A stretch of 64,000 nt of DNA from Faecalibacterium prausnitzii (lineage in GTDB: Bacteria; Bacillota; Clostridia; Oscillospirales; Ruminococcaceae), in NCBI GenBank assembly GCA_004558805.1, contig SFDE01000016.1:28867-92866 (forward strand). Reading direction: 5' to 3'. Below the pieces are notes generated by a model, which worked only from the letters and a program-made list of their open reading frames with translations, ran no database searches and was not told where the DNA came from. The position numbers and the translations under genes are program-made. Position 1 is the first letter of the stretch; every line of letters starts with the position of its first letter. This document shows positions 39,775 to 48,418 of the stretch, piece after piece.

Positions 39775-40287
39775 TCAGCCCTGCTGGGCGGCGTGGAGCC
39801 TGCCCTCTGCCACATAGTGTTCTGCATTGCGGAGGTTTGCTTCCATCTGCTCCGGGGAGACCTGTTTGATGATCCTTGCAGGCACCCCCACCACCACCGA
39901 GCCATCCGGCACCACCATGCCCTCCGGCACCAGTGCCCCTGCCCCGATGATGCAGTTTTTGCCCACGACACAGTGATTCAGCAGGGTGGCGTGCATCCCG
40001 ATGAGACTGCCATCCCCTACGGTGCAGCCGTGGACAAGGGCGCTGTGCCCCACCGTTACATTTTTGCCCAGAGTCACTCTTCCGCCCCGGTCGCAGTGGA
40101 GCACGGCGTTGTCCTGCACGTTGGCGTTTTCGCCGATGGTCAGCACCCCGTCATCCCCCCGCAGTACGGCACCGTACCACACCGAGGAACCGGGCTTCAG
40201 CACCACATCTCCCTGCACCGTGGCATTTGCCGCCACAAAGACGGCTCCTTCGTCCCGGGGAGTTTTTCCACAAAAGGACAGCATCAT
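39775..40287 (-). CDS. Gamma-carbonic-anhydrase-like hexapeptide protein
   Basis: A 170-aa left-handed beta-helix protein of the YrdA/PaaY/CaiE group. Hexapeptide repeats run from about residue 15 to 135. The three metal-ligand His positions are visible (NAVLHCDRGG; VGHSALVHGC), so it could bind Zn or Fe as gamma-carbonic anhydrases do. A C-terminal helix follows (SPEQMEANLRNAEHYV). The start follows AAAGGTGG. It is divergent from the D,D-carboxypeptidase gene. Catalytic activity is not certain in this subgroup. Confidence 0.88.
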   Translation of the reverse strand: MMLSFCGKTPRDEGAVFVAANATVQGDVVLKPGSSVWYGAVLRGDDGVLTIGENANVQDNAVLHCDRGGRVTLGKNVTVGHSALVHGCTVGDGSLIGMHATLLNHCVVGKNCIIGAGALVPEGMVVPDGSVVVGVPARIIKQVSPEQMEANLRNAEHYVAEGRLHAAQQG

Positions 40288-40398
40288 TGTTAAAAACCAC
40301 CTTTCTCTTTTGGTTCGTTTATGGTATTCTTATAAGTAGAATGAAAAACAGCGTCCTGTATGCACCGCACCGGGACGGAATTTCAAGGGGGTACGCTC

Positions 40399-41679
40399 AT
40401 GGTCCACAACAAGTTCTTCCGCCGCAGCGTGGCACTGGTACTCACACTGGCACTGGCGGTGTCTGCCGCCCTGCCGGGTCTGGCGGTCTACCCCATGCCT
40501 ATCCAGACTGCCAGCGACACCGAGGCGGTGTATCTGTTCAACGCCGACACCGGCAAGACCATTCTGGCGCAGAACGCCGACCAGCCCCGGTATGTGGCAA
40601 GCCTGACCAAGATGATGACCGCCCTGCTTTTGCTGGAAAGCGGCAAGGACCTGAATGGTGAGGTCACGGTACCCACTGAGCTGACCCAGGAATTTAAGGA
40701 CATCCAGAACGCCAACGGCACCACCATGGGCTTGCGCATTGGCGAAAAGGTGCGCCGGGTGGACCTGCTGTACGCCCTGCTGGTATCCAGCGCCAACGAT
40801 GCCGCCAGTGTCATTGGCTGGGATGTGGGCGGCAGCCTGCCTGCCTTTATCCAGCAGATGAACGCCCGGGCAGCGGAGCTGGGCTGTAAAAACACCACCT
40901 TTACCTGCGCCCACGGCTTGTACGATTACGGCAACGTGGCATCGGCAGAGGACCTTTCCAAGATCGCGGCGGCGTGCTACGGCAACCAGACCTTTGTGCA
41001 GGTGTCCGCCACGGCGGCGTATACCCTGCCTGCCACCAACCTCCACCAGAACGAGCGGAGCATTGCCTCCACCAACCCCCTGACCGACAGCGGCAGCCAG
41101 TATTACCGCAGTTACATCCGCTGTGTCAAGGGCGGTTTTACTACCCTTGCGGGGCGCTGCGCCGTGGCATTTGCAGAAAAGGACGGGCACACCTACGGGC
41201 TGGTGATCCTTGGCTCGGACACCGCACACCTTTACGCCGAGTGCGGGCAGCTGCTGGACTGGGCGTTTGAAAGCTTTGGGGACCGGGCACTGGTGGACAC
41301 CAACACGGTGCTGACCACCGTGGACCTGACCAAGTGCCGCACCCAGCCTGCGGTGGAGCTGTACGCCGCCACCCCGGTCAGCGGCTACGGACACCCGGAC
41401 GACCGGGTCACCTATTCCTTCGACCTGCCGGAGAAGGTCTCCGCCACTGTGAAGGAGGGGCAGGTGCTGGGCACCGCCACCGTCTATCTGGACGGCTATG
41501 AGGTGGGGCAGACCGACCTTGTAACCCACCGGGAATACATCTCGGACTTCCGCACCGACAGCAAGGCGACCGTCCTGCTGCTCTGCGTGCTGGTGCTGCT
41601 GCTGGCAGGGCTGACCTTTGTGACCCTGCTGTGCGGCACCGGAGATGTGACTCTGCGCCGCCGCAGACCCAGAAGATGA
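40399..41679 (+). CDS. D-alanyl-D-alanine carboxypeptidase (DacF/PBP5-type)
   Basis: About 426 aa. A signal peptide (RRSVALVLTLALAVSAALPG) precedes the peptidase S11 domain. Its motifs are SLTK (Ser68-Lys71), SAN (Ser131-Asn133) and KGG (in CVKGGFT, about residue 250). A beta-rich PBP5 C-terminal domain and a C-terminal membrane helix (VLLLCVLVLLLAGLTFVTLL) with a basic tail (RRRRPRR) follow. It trims the terminal D-Ala of peptidoglycan pentapeptides at the outer face of the membrane. The ATG at 40399 follows AAGGGGG. A terminator follows. Confidence 0.92.
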   Translation: MVHNKFFRRSVALVLTLALAVSAALPGLAVYPMPIQTASDTEAVYLFNADTGKTILAQNADQPRYVASLTKMMTALLLLESGKDLNGEVTVPTELTQEFKDIQNANGTTMGLRIGEKVRRVDLLYALLVSSANDAASVIGWDVGGSLPAFIQQMNARAAELGCKNTTFTCAHGLYDYGNVASAEDLSKIAAACYGNQTFVQVSATAAYTLPATNLHQNERSIASTNPLTDSGSQYYRSYIRCVKGGFTTLAGRCAVAFAEKDGHTYGLVILGSDTAHLYAECGQLLDWAFESFGDRALVDTNTVLTTVDLTKCRTQPAVELYAATPVSGYGHPDDRVTYSFDLPEKVSATVKEGQVLGTATVYLDGYEVGQTDLVTHREYISDFRTDSKATVLLLCVLVLLLAGLTFVTLLCGTGDVTLRRRRPRR

Positions 41680-41708
41680 CCGGCGGCACAGCTCTATTGT
41701 AATACGAA

Positions 41709-41747
41709 ACCCCCGGCACCGCAAGCTGCAGTGCCGGGGGTTTTTGT
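41709..41747. terminator. Terminator between the carboxypeptidase and the small leader protein
   Basis: The stem AACCCCCGGCACC.. / ..GTGCCGGGGGTTTTT has T-runs on both sides, so it can serve both convergent transcripts. Confidence 0.85.
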
Positions 41748-41758
41748 ATGTGGGTCTC

Positions 41759-42148
41759 TTAATCGAAGTTATCAGAGAGGAAGAAGGCAAAGCCAGCTGC
41801 CAAAATCAGACCCGTTGCAAGGAAAAGGCTCTGGGTGGCATAGGGATTGCGGTTCTGGACGTAGGCACGCTTGTTGTAGTTGAGGTAGTCGGTGGTATCG
41901 CTGCCATCGGGGTTCCGGGAGGAGAGCCCGGTCTTTTTCTCGTATTCCCGACGGACCCGATCCTCGCTGATGTCATAGATCAGCAGACCGATACCGACTG
42001 CCCCCAGACCCAGCAGACCAAACACTCCGACGGGACCGGAGACATCGTTGCCTACATCGTCGCTGGCATTGCTGCCGCCGCCCAGATAGACCATTTCGTC
42101 TTCCGGAATCAGAGCGTAGGACATGGGATAGGTGATGGTGTTTTTCAT
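41759..42148 (-). CDS. Small two-helix membrane protein with a double-glycine-type leader
   Basis: A 129-aa protein of unknown function. The N-terminus MKNTITYPMSYALIPEDEMV is followed by YLGGG. Counting back from the last Gly of GGG, it fits the double-glycine leader pattern: Ile at -12, Glu at -8, Met at -7, Leu at -4 and Gly-Gly at -2/-1. After the leader come two hydrophobic segments (VGVFGLLGLGAVGIGLLIYD and LFLATGLILAAGFAFFL) separated by a charged loop. It lies 30 bp downstream of the Ser/Thr kinase gene and has its own GAGG ribosome site. No C39-peptidase transporter is visible nearby. Confidence 0.6.
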   Translation of the reverse strand: MKNTITYPMSYALIPEDEMVYLGGGSNASDDVGNDVSGPVGVFGLLGLGAVGIGLLIYDISEDRVRREYEKKTGLSSRNPDGSDTTDYLNYNKRAYVQNRNPYATQSLFLATGLILAAGFAFFLSDNFD

Positions 42149-42178
42149 AATGATTCCTCACTTTCAAAATGATAACAG

Positions 42179-44050
42179 TCAATGACGGCTGACCGAACAG
42201 CCGTCAGGGAAACAACCTGTACTACATTCGCAGTTAGAGCCGATGGAGGCGGAAGTCAGACTGGTCTCCGAAAAAGCACCGGAGCCGATGTGGGTGACGC
42301 TGCTGGGAATATAGACGGATCTAAGCTCTGTACGCCCGGTAAAGGAATAATTGTCGATGCGCACCACCGGCTTGCCCCCCAGCTCGGCAGGAATGACCAG
42401 ATTGGACACGGAAGAGCTGCTGGTGTAGCCGTAGATCATTACGCCGCTGCCGTAATCCTCGTACTGCCAGTTGACATTGGTGCCGGCAGGCTCCGTTTTG
42501 GGAGTGGCTTTAGGCTCAACGGCAGGTGTGGAGGAAGATGCAGGGGTTGAGGAAGAAGTGGGCGTAGAGCTTGCCGGAGTGCTGGGAGGCGCAGTGGGAT
42601 GAGAAGAGGAGGCAGGCTTGGAGCTGCTGGGTACAGAGCTGCTGGAGGAGCTGACCGGGGACGAAGAGTCCGGATGGTTTTCGTCCTCTTCCGGCAGCTG
42701 GGTGGATGCATCCACCTCGGTGGAAGCAGAATCCTCGGCTTCTGCGCTGGCGCTTTCCTCGGATGCCGCAGGCTCCGAAGAAGAGTCCGGTACAGAGGAT
42801 GATGCGTAGGAAGCAGGGGTGCTCCGGCTGCCGGTCTGGGTCCCGGTGGCTTCCCAGAACTGTGCCAGCACAATGCAGAACATAAACAGCACCACCAGCA
42901 CAGATATCAGTACCCACACCACCGGCGGAAGCTTTTTGGGTTTGGACTCCGTCCGCACCGGCGGCGGAGGCGGAGGCGGTACCGGCTTGGGAGGGTTGGG
43001 CTTCTTTTTCGGCGGCTGTACCGGGGGGATGGTGCCGCCGTGGGAGCCGCTGTGGGAACCGCCCAGAGAGCCGCCATCGAAGACCTGCTCCTCCGGGGTG
43101 ATAAATATGGTGCCGTTATCCTTATACTGCAGCTTTTCCAGCTCCCTGCGCATCTGGGCAGGGTCGGCGTAGCGGTCTGCAGGGTTCGGGGCACATGCCT
43201 TCAGGATGATCCGTGCCAGCTCCGGGTCCGCATAGGCGGGAGGGGGCAGCACCGCCCCGTTCAGCCGCTGCACCTGTGCCTGCTCCCGTGCCGCAGGGGT
43301 GATGGGCTGGGGCATGGGAGGCAGCAGGGGCAGCCGGTTGTTGTTCAGCAGCTGGTACAGCACCAGACCCAGCGAGTAGATGTCCACGCTGCGGGTATAG
43401 TTCCTGCCGTGGAACACCTCCGGTGCCATGTAGTTCACGGTGCCGATGCGGGTGGAAGCGCCGGAAGCGGTGTCCGCCACCCGAGCCACGCCAAAGTCGC
43501 CCAGTTTGTAGTCCCCGGCGGCAGACAAAAAGATGTTGGCGGGTTTGATGTCCCGGTGGATGATGTTGTACTTGGCGCACAGCTCCAGAGCACGGCAGAT
43601 GTCGATGCCCAGCTGGATGGTCTCCTGCCGGGGGACGGTGTGGATCTGGCTGAAATACTGGCTGATGGGGGTCAGCAGCTCCATGCGGATCAGGATATCC
43701 CAGCCGATATTGTTGGGCTGGCGGTAGATCTGGTGATCCTCATAGCTGACGATGTTGGTGTGACCCTTCAGCGCCGCCATCATCCGGATCTCGTTGCTCA
43801 GGTTTTTAACGCAGCTCAGGTAGTAGGCGGAGGCGCTGGCAGCGTCCATGCCGCTGTTCAGGGTATCCGCTGCCTGCTCATCGGAGCCGGGGATGCTGAT
43901 GATCTTCAGGGCGCCGGTGTACACCGAGCCGTCCAGAGAATCGGTGCGCTGGATCTCGAACACCTTGCCGTAGCTGCCGGTGCCTATGAGCCGCCGGATG
44001 TTCCACACCCCAAAGACCGGCTCGTAACGCTTATAGTATTCTGTTTCCAT
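42179..44050 (-). CDS. Membrane Ser/Thr protein kinase with Ser-rich stalk and BspA-type leucine-rich repeat
   Basis: A 623-aa protein. The kinase domain is about residues 12-310, with the P-loop GTGSYGKVFE, catalytic HRDIKPAN and DFG (KLGDFGVARV), and APE in NYMAPEVFHG. A Pro-rich juxtamembrane segment, one transmembrane helix (VVWVLISVLVVLFMFCIVLA, about 385-405) and a Ser/Ala/Pro-rich extracellular stalk of about 130 residues follow. The C-terminal beta module (LVIPAELGGKPVVRIDNYSF, LRSVYIPSSVTHIGSGAF) is a BspA-like leucine-rich repeat. It ends CECSTGCFPDGCSVSRH, with four Cys. PASTA repeats are absent, so it is not the usual PknB. It probably senses something outside the cell. Confidence 0.88.
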   Translation of the reverse strand: METEYYKRYEPVFGVWNIRRLIGTGSYGKVFEIQRTDSLDGSVYTGALKIISIPGSDEQAADTLNSGMDAASASAYYLSCVKNLSNEIRMMAALKGHTNIVSYEDHQIYRQPNNIGWDILIRMELLTPISQYFSQIHTVPRQETIQLGIDICRALELCAKYNIIHRDIKPANIFLSAAGDYKLGDFGVARVADTASGASTRIGTVNYMAPEVFHGRNYTRSVDIYSLGLVLYQLLNNNRLPLLPPMPQPITPAAREQAQVQRLNGAVLPPPAYADPELARIILKACAPNPADRYADPAQMRRELEKLQYKDNGTIFITPEEQVFDGGSLGGSHSGSHGGTIPPVQPPKKKPNPPKPVPPPPPPPVRTESKPKKLPPVVWVLISVLVVLFMFCIVLAQFWEATGTQTGSRSTPASYASSSVPDSSSEPAASEESASAEAEDSASTEVDASTQLPEEDENHPDSSSPVSSSSSSVPSSSKPASSSHPTAPPSTPASSTPTSSSTPASSSTPAVEPKATPKTEPAGTNVNWQYEDYGSGVMIYGYTSSSSVSNLVIPAELGGKPVVRIDNYSFTGRTELRSVYIPSSVTHIGSGAFSETSLTSASIGSNCECSTGCFPDGCSVSRH

Positions 44051-44096
44051 GGAAAATCCTCATTTCTGCAGCCGCAATCATACAGTTGTGAGCCTG

Positions 44097-44864
44097 TTAT
44101 ACCGTTCCATAGATGCCGTGGACCGATACTTCGCCGGTAAAGACCCGCTCTTCGCCGCTGTCGGTGCGCACCACCAGCCTGCCCTCTTCGTCCACGTCCA
44201 CTGCGGTGCCGGTGCCCTGCTTGCCATCCGGCAGATCAAAGAACACCTGTCTGCCCAGATTGACGCAGGCGGCTTTGTACTCCTCCCGGAAGGGAGCAAA
44301 GCCGTCCCGGGCAAAGACGTACATGGGGCGGTCAAAGCCAAAGTCGGTCAGCGCCTCGGCAAGCCAGCCGGGATCGGTGGCAAGGTCCACCTTTGCCCCC
44401 TGCAGCTCCAGAGAGGTGCCGTTGGGCAGCCCGGCGGCGTCAAAATAGCTCTGGGGTTGTGCCAGATTGATGCCGATGCCGCACAGGATGCCTCTGCCCT
44501 GCTGCTGGTAGCCGTAGCTCACGCTTTCGCACAGGATGCCCACGATCTTTTTGCCGTTCAGCAGCAGATCGTTGGGCCACTTGATCTGACAGTCCACCCC
44601 GTAGCGCAGCTGCAGCTGGCGGCGCACCGCAAGGCTTGCCAGCAGGGGCAGAGTGGCGGGCTGCGCCAGCGGTTCCCGGATCGCCACGGTGTAGTAAAGC
44701 GCCTTGCCCTCGGCGTTTACCCAGCTGCGTCCCAGTCTCCCCCGTCCGGCGGTCTGGTTCTGGGTATAGACCGCCCCCACGGGACCAAATTCTTCAAAAT
44801 GTTCTTTTACATAGGCGTTGGTGCTGCCGCATTCCGGCAGATAGCGCACCTCGTTGATGCTCAT
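44097..44864 (-). CDS. birA: Biotin--[acetyl-CoA-carboxylase] ligase
   Basis: A 255-aa ligase that attaches biotin to carboxylase carrier domains. The catalytic core has STNAYVKE, the ATP/biotin loop TAGRGRLGRSW, the KWPNDLLLNGKKIVGIL block and GIGINL. The C-terminal SH3-like domain follows. The N-terminal DNA-binding helix-turn-helix found in the repressor type is absent, so it is monofunctional. Its start overlaps the stop of the upstream phosphodiesterase gene by 4 bases. Confidence 0.93.
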   Translation of the reverse strand: MSINEVRYLPECGSTNAYVKEHFEEFGPVGAVYTQNQTAGRGRLGRSWVNAEGKALYYTVAIREPLAQPATLPLLASLAVRRQLQLRYGVDCQIKWPNDLLLNGKKIVGILCESVSYGYQQQGRGILCGIGINLAQPQSYFDAAGLPNGTSLELQGAKVDLATDPGWLAEALTDFGFDRPMYVFARDGFAPFREEYKAACVNLGRQVFFDLPDGKQGTGTAVDVDEEGRLVVRTDSGEERVFTGEVSVHGIYGTV

Positions 44865-45352
44865 TTCTGTGGTACCTCTTTGTGCTCATGGGCAACGACT
44901 TTGCCCTCGTCGGTGGTCAGGATGCCGTAGGTGTCGGCACCGGTATAGCACCGCCCGCAGGAGCCGGGATTGAACAGGAACACATTGCCCCGCTGCTCGG
45001 CGTGGGGAATGTGGGTGTGTCCGAACAGTGCCACCTCGGCGCCCCGGGCGGCGGCAGCATCGGCGATGGTGTCCAGATCGTATTTTACCCCATACATGTG
45101 ACCGTGAGTATAGAAAATAACCACCTGATCAAAGGCGGCAAGCCCATCGGTAGGCTCCAGTGCGCCAAAATCGCAGTTGCCCGCCACCGAGTAGGTGCGG
45201 AGCTTGGGATAACCGGCAAGGGCTGCCTCCAGATCCCGGAGCCCGTCTCCCAAAAAGATCAATGCGTCAACGTTTTTGCTTTCCTTCATCAGCACGCGCT
45301 CGATCGCCGCACGTCCGCCGTGGCTGTCGCTCAGGACCAGAAGTTTTGTCAC
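44861..45352 (-). CDS. YfcE/MJ0936-type metallophosphoesterase
   Basis: A 163-aa calcineurin-like phosphodiesterase. The metal motifs are VLSDSHGG, FLGDGLRD, VAGNCDF, YTHGHMYG and FGHTHIPH. It is a single domain and probably acts on small phosphodiesters in the cytoplasm; the natural substrate of the family is not settled. It is coupled to birA and lies 18 bp downstream of rsmI. Confidence 0.88.
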   Translation of the reverse strand: MTKLLVLSDSHGGRAAIERVLMKESKNVDALIFLGDGLRDLEAALAGYPKLRTYSVAGNCDFGALEPTDGLAAFDQVVIFYTHGHMYGVKYDLDTIADAAAARGAEVALFGHTHIPHAEQRGNVFLFNPGSCGRCYTGADTYGILTTDEGKVVAHEHKEVPQK

Positions 45353-45370
45353 GGGATTTGTCCTCCTCTA

Positions 45371-46219
45371 TCATTCGGCTTCCTGCTGCAACAGCAGCAG
45401 CTGCCGGTATACTTCGCTTTTGGAATAAGGGGTGCCCTGTGCTGCCGCCTTTGCGGCAGCGGAAGCGGCAAAGCCCTCGGTGGTCAGCGCCAGCGCCCGC
45501 TGCACCGCCTGCTCCAGGGTCAGCGGCTCCTCCTCGTCGGCAGATGCGGGAGCGCCTGCCATTACCAGCACATACTCTCCCCGGGGGTCCGCTGCCCTGT
45601 AGTGTTCCACTGCCTCCCCCAGCGTGGTCTTCCAGATGTCCTCGTGGAGCTTGGTCAGCTCCCGGCACAGGGTGATGCTGCGGTCTGCCCCAAAGGCGGC
45701 GGTCAGGTCGTCCAGCGTGGTCCGCAGCTTGTGGGGGGCCTCGTAGAAGATCACGGTGCGCTTTTCGTTCAGCAGCTCCGCCAGACGCTCCTTTTTCTGC
45801 TTCCGGTTCACCGGCAGAAAACCCTCAAAGACCCAGCGGGAGGTATCCTGTCCGGACACCGCCAGAGCGGTGACGCAGGCAGACGCTGCCGGCACCGGCA
45901 CCACCTTGATGCCCCGTGCCAGAGCGTCCCGGACGATGACCTCGCCGGGGTCCGACACGCAGGGCATCCCCGCATCGCTGCACAGAGCGCAGCTCTCCCC
46001 TGCCTCAATGCGGCGCAGGATCGCCTCGCCCTTCTGCAAGGCGTGTTCGTAGTAGCTGACCATGGGCTTTTTGAGACCCAGAAAGTTCAGCAGCTTCATG
46101 GTCACCCGGGTATCCTCGGCGGCGATGAAATCCGCCGCACCAAAGGTCGCTGCCACCCGGGGCGGCATGTCGTCCAGGTTGCCGATGGGGGTGGCTACGA
46201 TGTAAAGCGTTCCTGCCAT
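45371..46219 (-). CDS. rsmI: 16S rRNA (cytidine-1402-2'-O)-methyltransferase RsmI
   Basis: A 282-aa tetrapyrrole-methylase-fold enzyme that 2'-O-methylates C1402 of 16S rRNA. The N-terminal block is LYIVATPIGNLDDMPPRV, followed by AAEDTRVT, SDAGMPCVSDPGE and VPVPAASACVTAL. The later block FYEAPHKL is also present. It follows the NPPY methyltransferase after 3 bp, matching the yabB-yabC order of Bacillus. Confidence 0.95.
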   Translation of the reverse strand: MAGTLYIVATPIGNLDDMPPRVAATFGAADFIAAEDTRVTMKLLNFLGLKKPMVSYYEHALQKGEAILRRIEAGESCALCSDAGMPCVSDPGEVIVRDALARGIKVVPVPAASACVTALAVSGQDTSRWVFEGFLPVNRKQKKERLAELLNEKRTVIFYEAPHKLRTTLDDLTAAFGADRSITLCRELTKLHEDIWKTTLGEAVEHYRAADPRGEYVLVMAGAPASADEEEPLTLEQAVQRALALTTEGFAASAAAKAAAQGTPYSKSEVYRQLLLLQQEAE

Positions 46220-46222
46220 TGT

Positions 46223-46906
46223 TTATCCCTTTCCATTACCATACAGGGCGGCACCGGCGCTGATGAGCACATCCGGTTCCACCCGCAGTCCGGTCTTGCG
46301 GTTTTTCTGCGCCTCCACCAAAAAGAGCCAGGGGGTACCCTCCGGGCTGTTTTTTACAAAGGCAAGCCGTTTCGGTTCCAGCCGATGGGCGCGCAGCACG
46401 CTCAGCACCTCTGCCAGCCGCTCCGGGCGGTGGCAAAGCGCCAGCCTGCCCCCGTCCTTTAAAAGGCGGAAGCCACAGGCGCAGACGTCCTCCAGAGTGC
46501 AGGTGTTCTCGTGCCGTGCCTGTGCATGGGCGGCGTTGCTGCTCTGGGGACCATCGGTGAAATAAGGCGGGTTGCAGGCACACAGGTCAAAGCTGCCTGC
46601 CCCCTGGCAAAAACTGCGCAGGTCTGCACAATAGGGGGTGATGTGGTCGATGCCCTGTCGGGTCACCGCCGCCTGCAGCAGGGCACTGCCCTCCGGCTGG
46701 ATCTCCAGAGCGGCGCAGCTGCCCCGGTGCCCCCGGTCGTGCCATTCCAGTGCCACGATGCCGCAGCCGGAACACAGGTCCGCCGCCTTCTGGCTCCGCT
46801 TTGGCTCGCAGAAACGCGCCAGCAGCAGCGCATCGGAGCCAAATCGATGGGCGGGAGTGCAAAAGACCTCGGTTCTATTATACAAAACTTCTGTAGAATG
46901 TTCCAT
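46223..46906 (-). CDS. tRNA1(Val)-type N6-adenine methyltransferase (TrmN6/YabB-like)
   Basis: About 227 aa. SAM motif I is ADLCSGCGIVALEW and motif IV is CNPPYF, the N6-adenine methyltransferase signature. The start region (FGSDALLLARF) matches the YabB/TrmN6 family. I start at the ATG at 46906 (MEHSTEV); a GAGAGGAAA lies 16 nt upstream, which is far for a ribosome site, so the start is uncertain. It forms an operon with rsmI. Confidence 0.85.
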   Translation of the reverse strand: MEHSTEVLYNRTEVFCTPAHRFGSDALLLARFCEPKRSQKAADLCSGCGIVALEWHDRGHRGSCAALEIQPEGSALLQAAVTRQGIDHITPYCADLRSFCQGAGSFDLCACNPPYFTDGPQSSNAAHAQARHENTCTLEDVCACGFRLLKDGGRLALCHRPERLAEVLSVLRAHRLEPKRLAFVKNSPEGTPWLFLVEAQKNRKTGLRVEPDVLISAGAALYGNGKG

Positions 46907-46969
46907 AGAAAGAGTGCCGTTTCCTCTCAAAAAAAAATGCGGGTTTTTCCTGACAAATTTGTGCACAAA

Positions 46970-47010
46970 CAAAAAGCAGCAGACCCGCTTCAACAGGTCT
47001 GCTGCTTTCG
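46970..47010 (-). terminator. Ferredoxin terminator
   Basis: The stem AAAGCAGCAGACC / GGTCTGCTGCTTT has a 10-nt loop and is followed on the minus strand by TTTTTG. Confidence 0.85.
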
Positions 47011-47036
47011 ATGCGTTTTTACAGCAATGCCACTGA

Positions 47037-47207
47037 TTATTCAGCAGCGATTGCACCAGTGGGGCAAGCACCCTCGCAAGCGCCGCAATCGATGCAGGAA
47101 TCTGCATTCACAACTGCAACACCGTTCTCGATGGTGACAGCACCAACCGGGCAAGCGCCCTCGCAAGCGCCGCAGCCAACACATGCGTCAGAAACCTTGT
47201 GTGCCAT
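47037..47207 (-). CDS. 2[4Fe-4S] ferredoxin
   Basis: A 56-aa clostridial-type ferredoxin. It starts MAHKVSDACVGCGACEGACP and carries a second cluster motif CIDCGACEGACPTGAI. It shuttles electrons from pyruvate oxidation (nifJ) to hydrogenases or other reductases. The ATG follows AGGAGAG. Codon use (GCT, GGT, GTT) fits high expression. It has its own promoter, with GTTAG-type motifs around it, and its own terminator, and is inserted between ricT and the methyltransferase gene. Confidence 0.95.
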   Translation of the reverse strand: MAHKVSDACVGCGACEGACPVGAVTIENGVAVVNADSCIDCGACEGACPTGAIAAE

Positions 47208-47305
47208 AATAAACTCTCCTTTTTATCCCCGTGCCCATACTGTTATGAAGAGACGTGCTCTGGCACGGCTGTGCACGCCACTCCGGAAATTGTATCCTTG
47301 CCTGC

Positions 47306-47334
47306 ATTTTAACAAAGCGGGACCGAAAAGGCAA
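47306..47334 (-). promoter_or_regulatory. Ferredoxin promoter
   Basis: On the minus strand, TTGCCT (47329-47334), a 17-bp spacer and TAAAAT (47306-47311). It is followed by a leader of about 95 nt. GTTAGT (47336-47341) abuts the -35, GTTAGC is at 47395-47400 and a GTTAGT-N8-ACTAAC inverted repeat lies at 47448-47467. Confidence 0.6.
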
Positions 47335-47491
47335 GACTAACCGTATGAGTCAAAGCGAAAAAAATTTTTTTTGTGGGGTTGCACAAAAGCACGGGCTAAC
47401 TTATAGACAAAATTGCAGGAGATTTTTAGCGAAAATCACGAATTGAAGTTAGTTTTAACGTACTAACCGCCAGTCTCTCCGGAAAGGTCTC

Positions 47492-48418
47492 TCAGCCCCT
47501 TTTCTTTCCGCAGCTGCAGCCGTTTTCCTCCGAGCTTGCCACCACCGGAGCGGGGTTCCGGACGCCGGAATAGTCGTCCTCCGGGTCCGGGCGGCGGGGC
47601 GCGCGTTTGCCGCCGCTGATATACTCGCAGACCCCCACCTTGTAGTACCGGGGGGACAGGCTCTCGGTGCCGCAGCGGACCCGCAGGTAGCCGGACACCG
47701 GGTTCACCTCCAGCACGGTGCCCAGACCGTCCGGGGTCCGCACGGTGCTGCCCACCATGGGCATGATACTGTTCAGATATTCGTAGGCGCTTTCTTCATA
47801 GGCAAGGCAGCACATGAGCCGTCCGCAGGCGCCGCTGATCTTGGTGGGGTTCAGAGAAAGTCCCTGCTCCTTTGCCATCTTGATGGACACGGGCTGGAAA
47901 TCCTTTAAAAAGCGGCTGCAGCAGAAGGGCTGCCCGCAGATGCCCAGACCGCCGACCATCTTGCTCTCGTCCCGGACGCCGATCTGCCGCAGCTCGATGC
48001 GGGTGTGGAAGATGCCGGCAAGGTCCTTTACCAGCTCCCGGAAGTCCACCCGCCCGTCGGCGGTGAAGTAGAACATGATCTTGGACCGGTCCAGCGTGTA
48101 CTCCGCCTCCACCAGCTTCATTTCCAGTTTGTGGCGGGCGATGCACTCCTGACAGGTGTGGTAGGCACGTTTTTCGTCCTCCCGGTTCTGACGCATCCGG
48201 CGGATGTCCACGCTGTCTGCCATCCGGGTAATGGGCTTGAGTGCCTTGGGCACGGCGGAATCCGCAACTTCCCGGACCCCCTGCACCACCTCGCCGCACT
48301 CGATGCCACGGGCAGTCTCCACAATGACGTGGTCCCCGGTGTTGATCTGAGCGTCGGCAGGGTCAAAATAATAACTTTTACCGTTTTCCTTGAAACGGAC
48401 AGAGATGACTTTTTTCAT
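47492..48418 (-). CDS. ricT: PSP1-domain protein RicT (YaaT)
   Basis: A 308-aa protein. The PSP1 domain covers about residues 1-220 (VISVRFKENGKSYYFDP; YFTADGRVDFRELVKDLA; GGLGICGQPFCCSRFL; SGACGRLMCCLAYEE). The conserved Cys residues of the last two blocks hold Fe-S clusters in Bacillus RicT. There, with RicA and RicF, it promotes RNase Y-dependent mRNA maturation. A KOW-like C-terminal part and a variable Cys-containing tail follow. It precedes the yabB/rsmI genes, as in Bacillus. Confidence 0.92.
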   Translation of the reverse strand: MKKVISVRFKENGKSYYFDPADAQINTGDHVIVETARGIECGEVVQGVREVADSAVPKALKPITRMADSVDIRRMRQNREDEKRAYHTCQECIARHKLEMKLVEAEYTLDRSKIMFYFTADGRVDFRELVKDLAGIFHTRIELRQIGVRDESKMVGGLGICGQPFCCSRFLKDFQPVSIKMAKEQGLSLNPTKISGACGRLMCCLAYEESAYEYLNSIMPMVGSTVRTPDGLGTVLEVNPVSGYLRVRCGTESLSPRYYKVGVCEYISGGKRAPRRPDPEDDYSGVRNPAPVVASSEENGCSCGKKRG

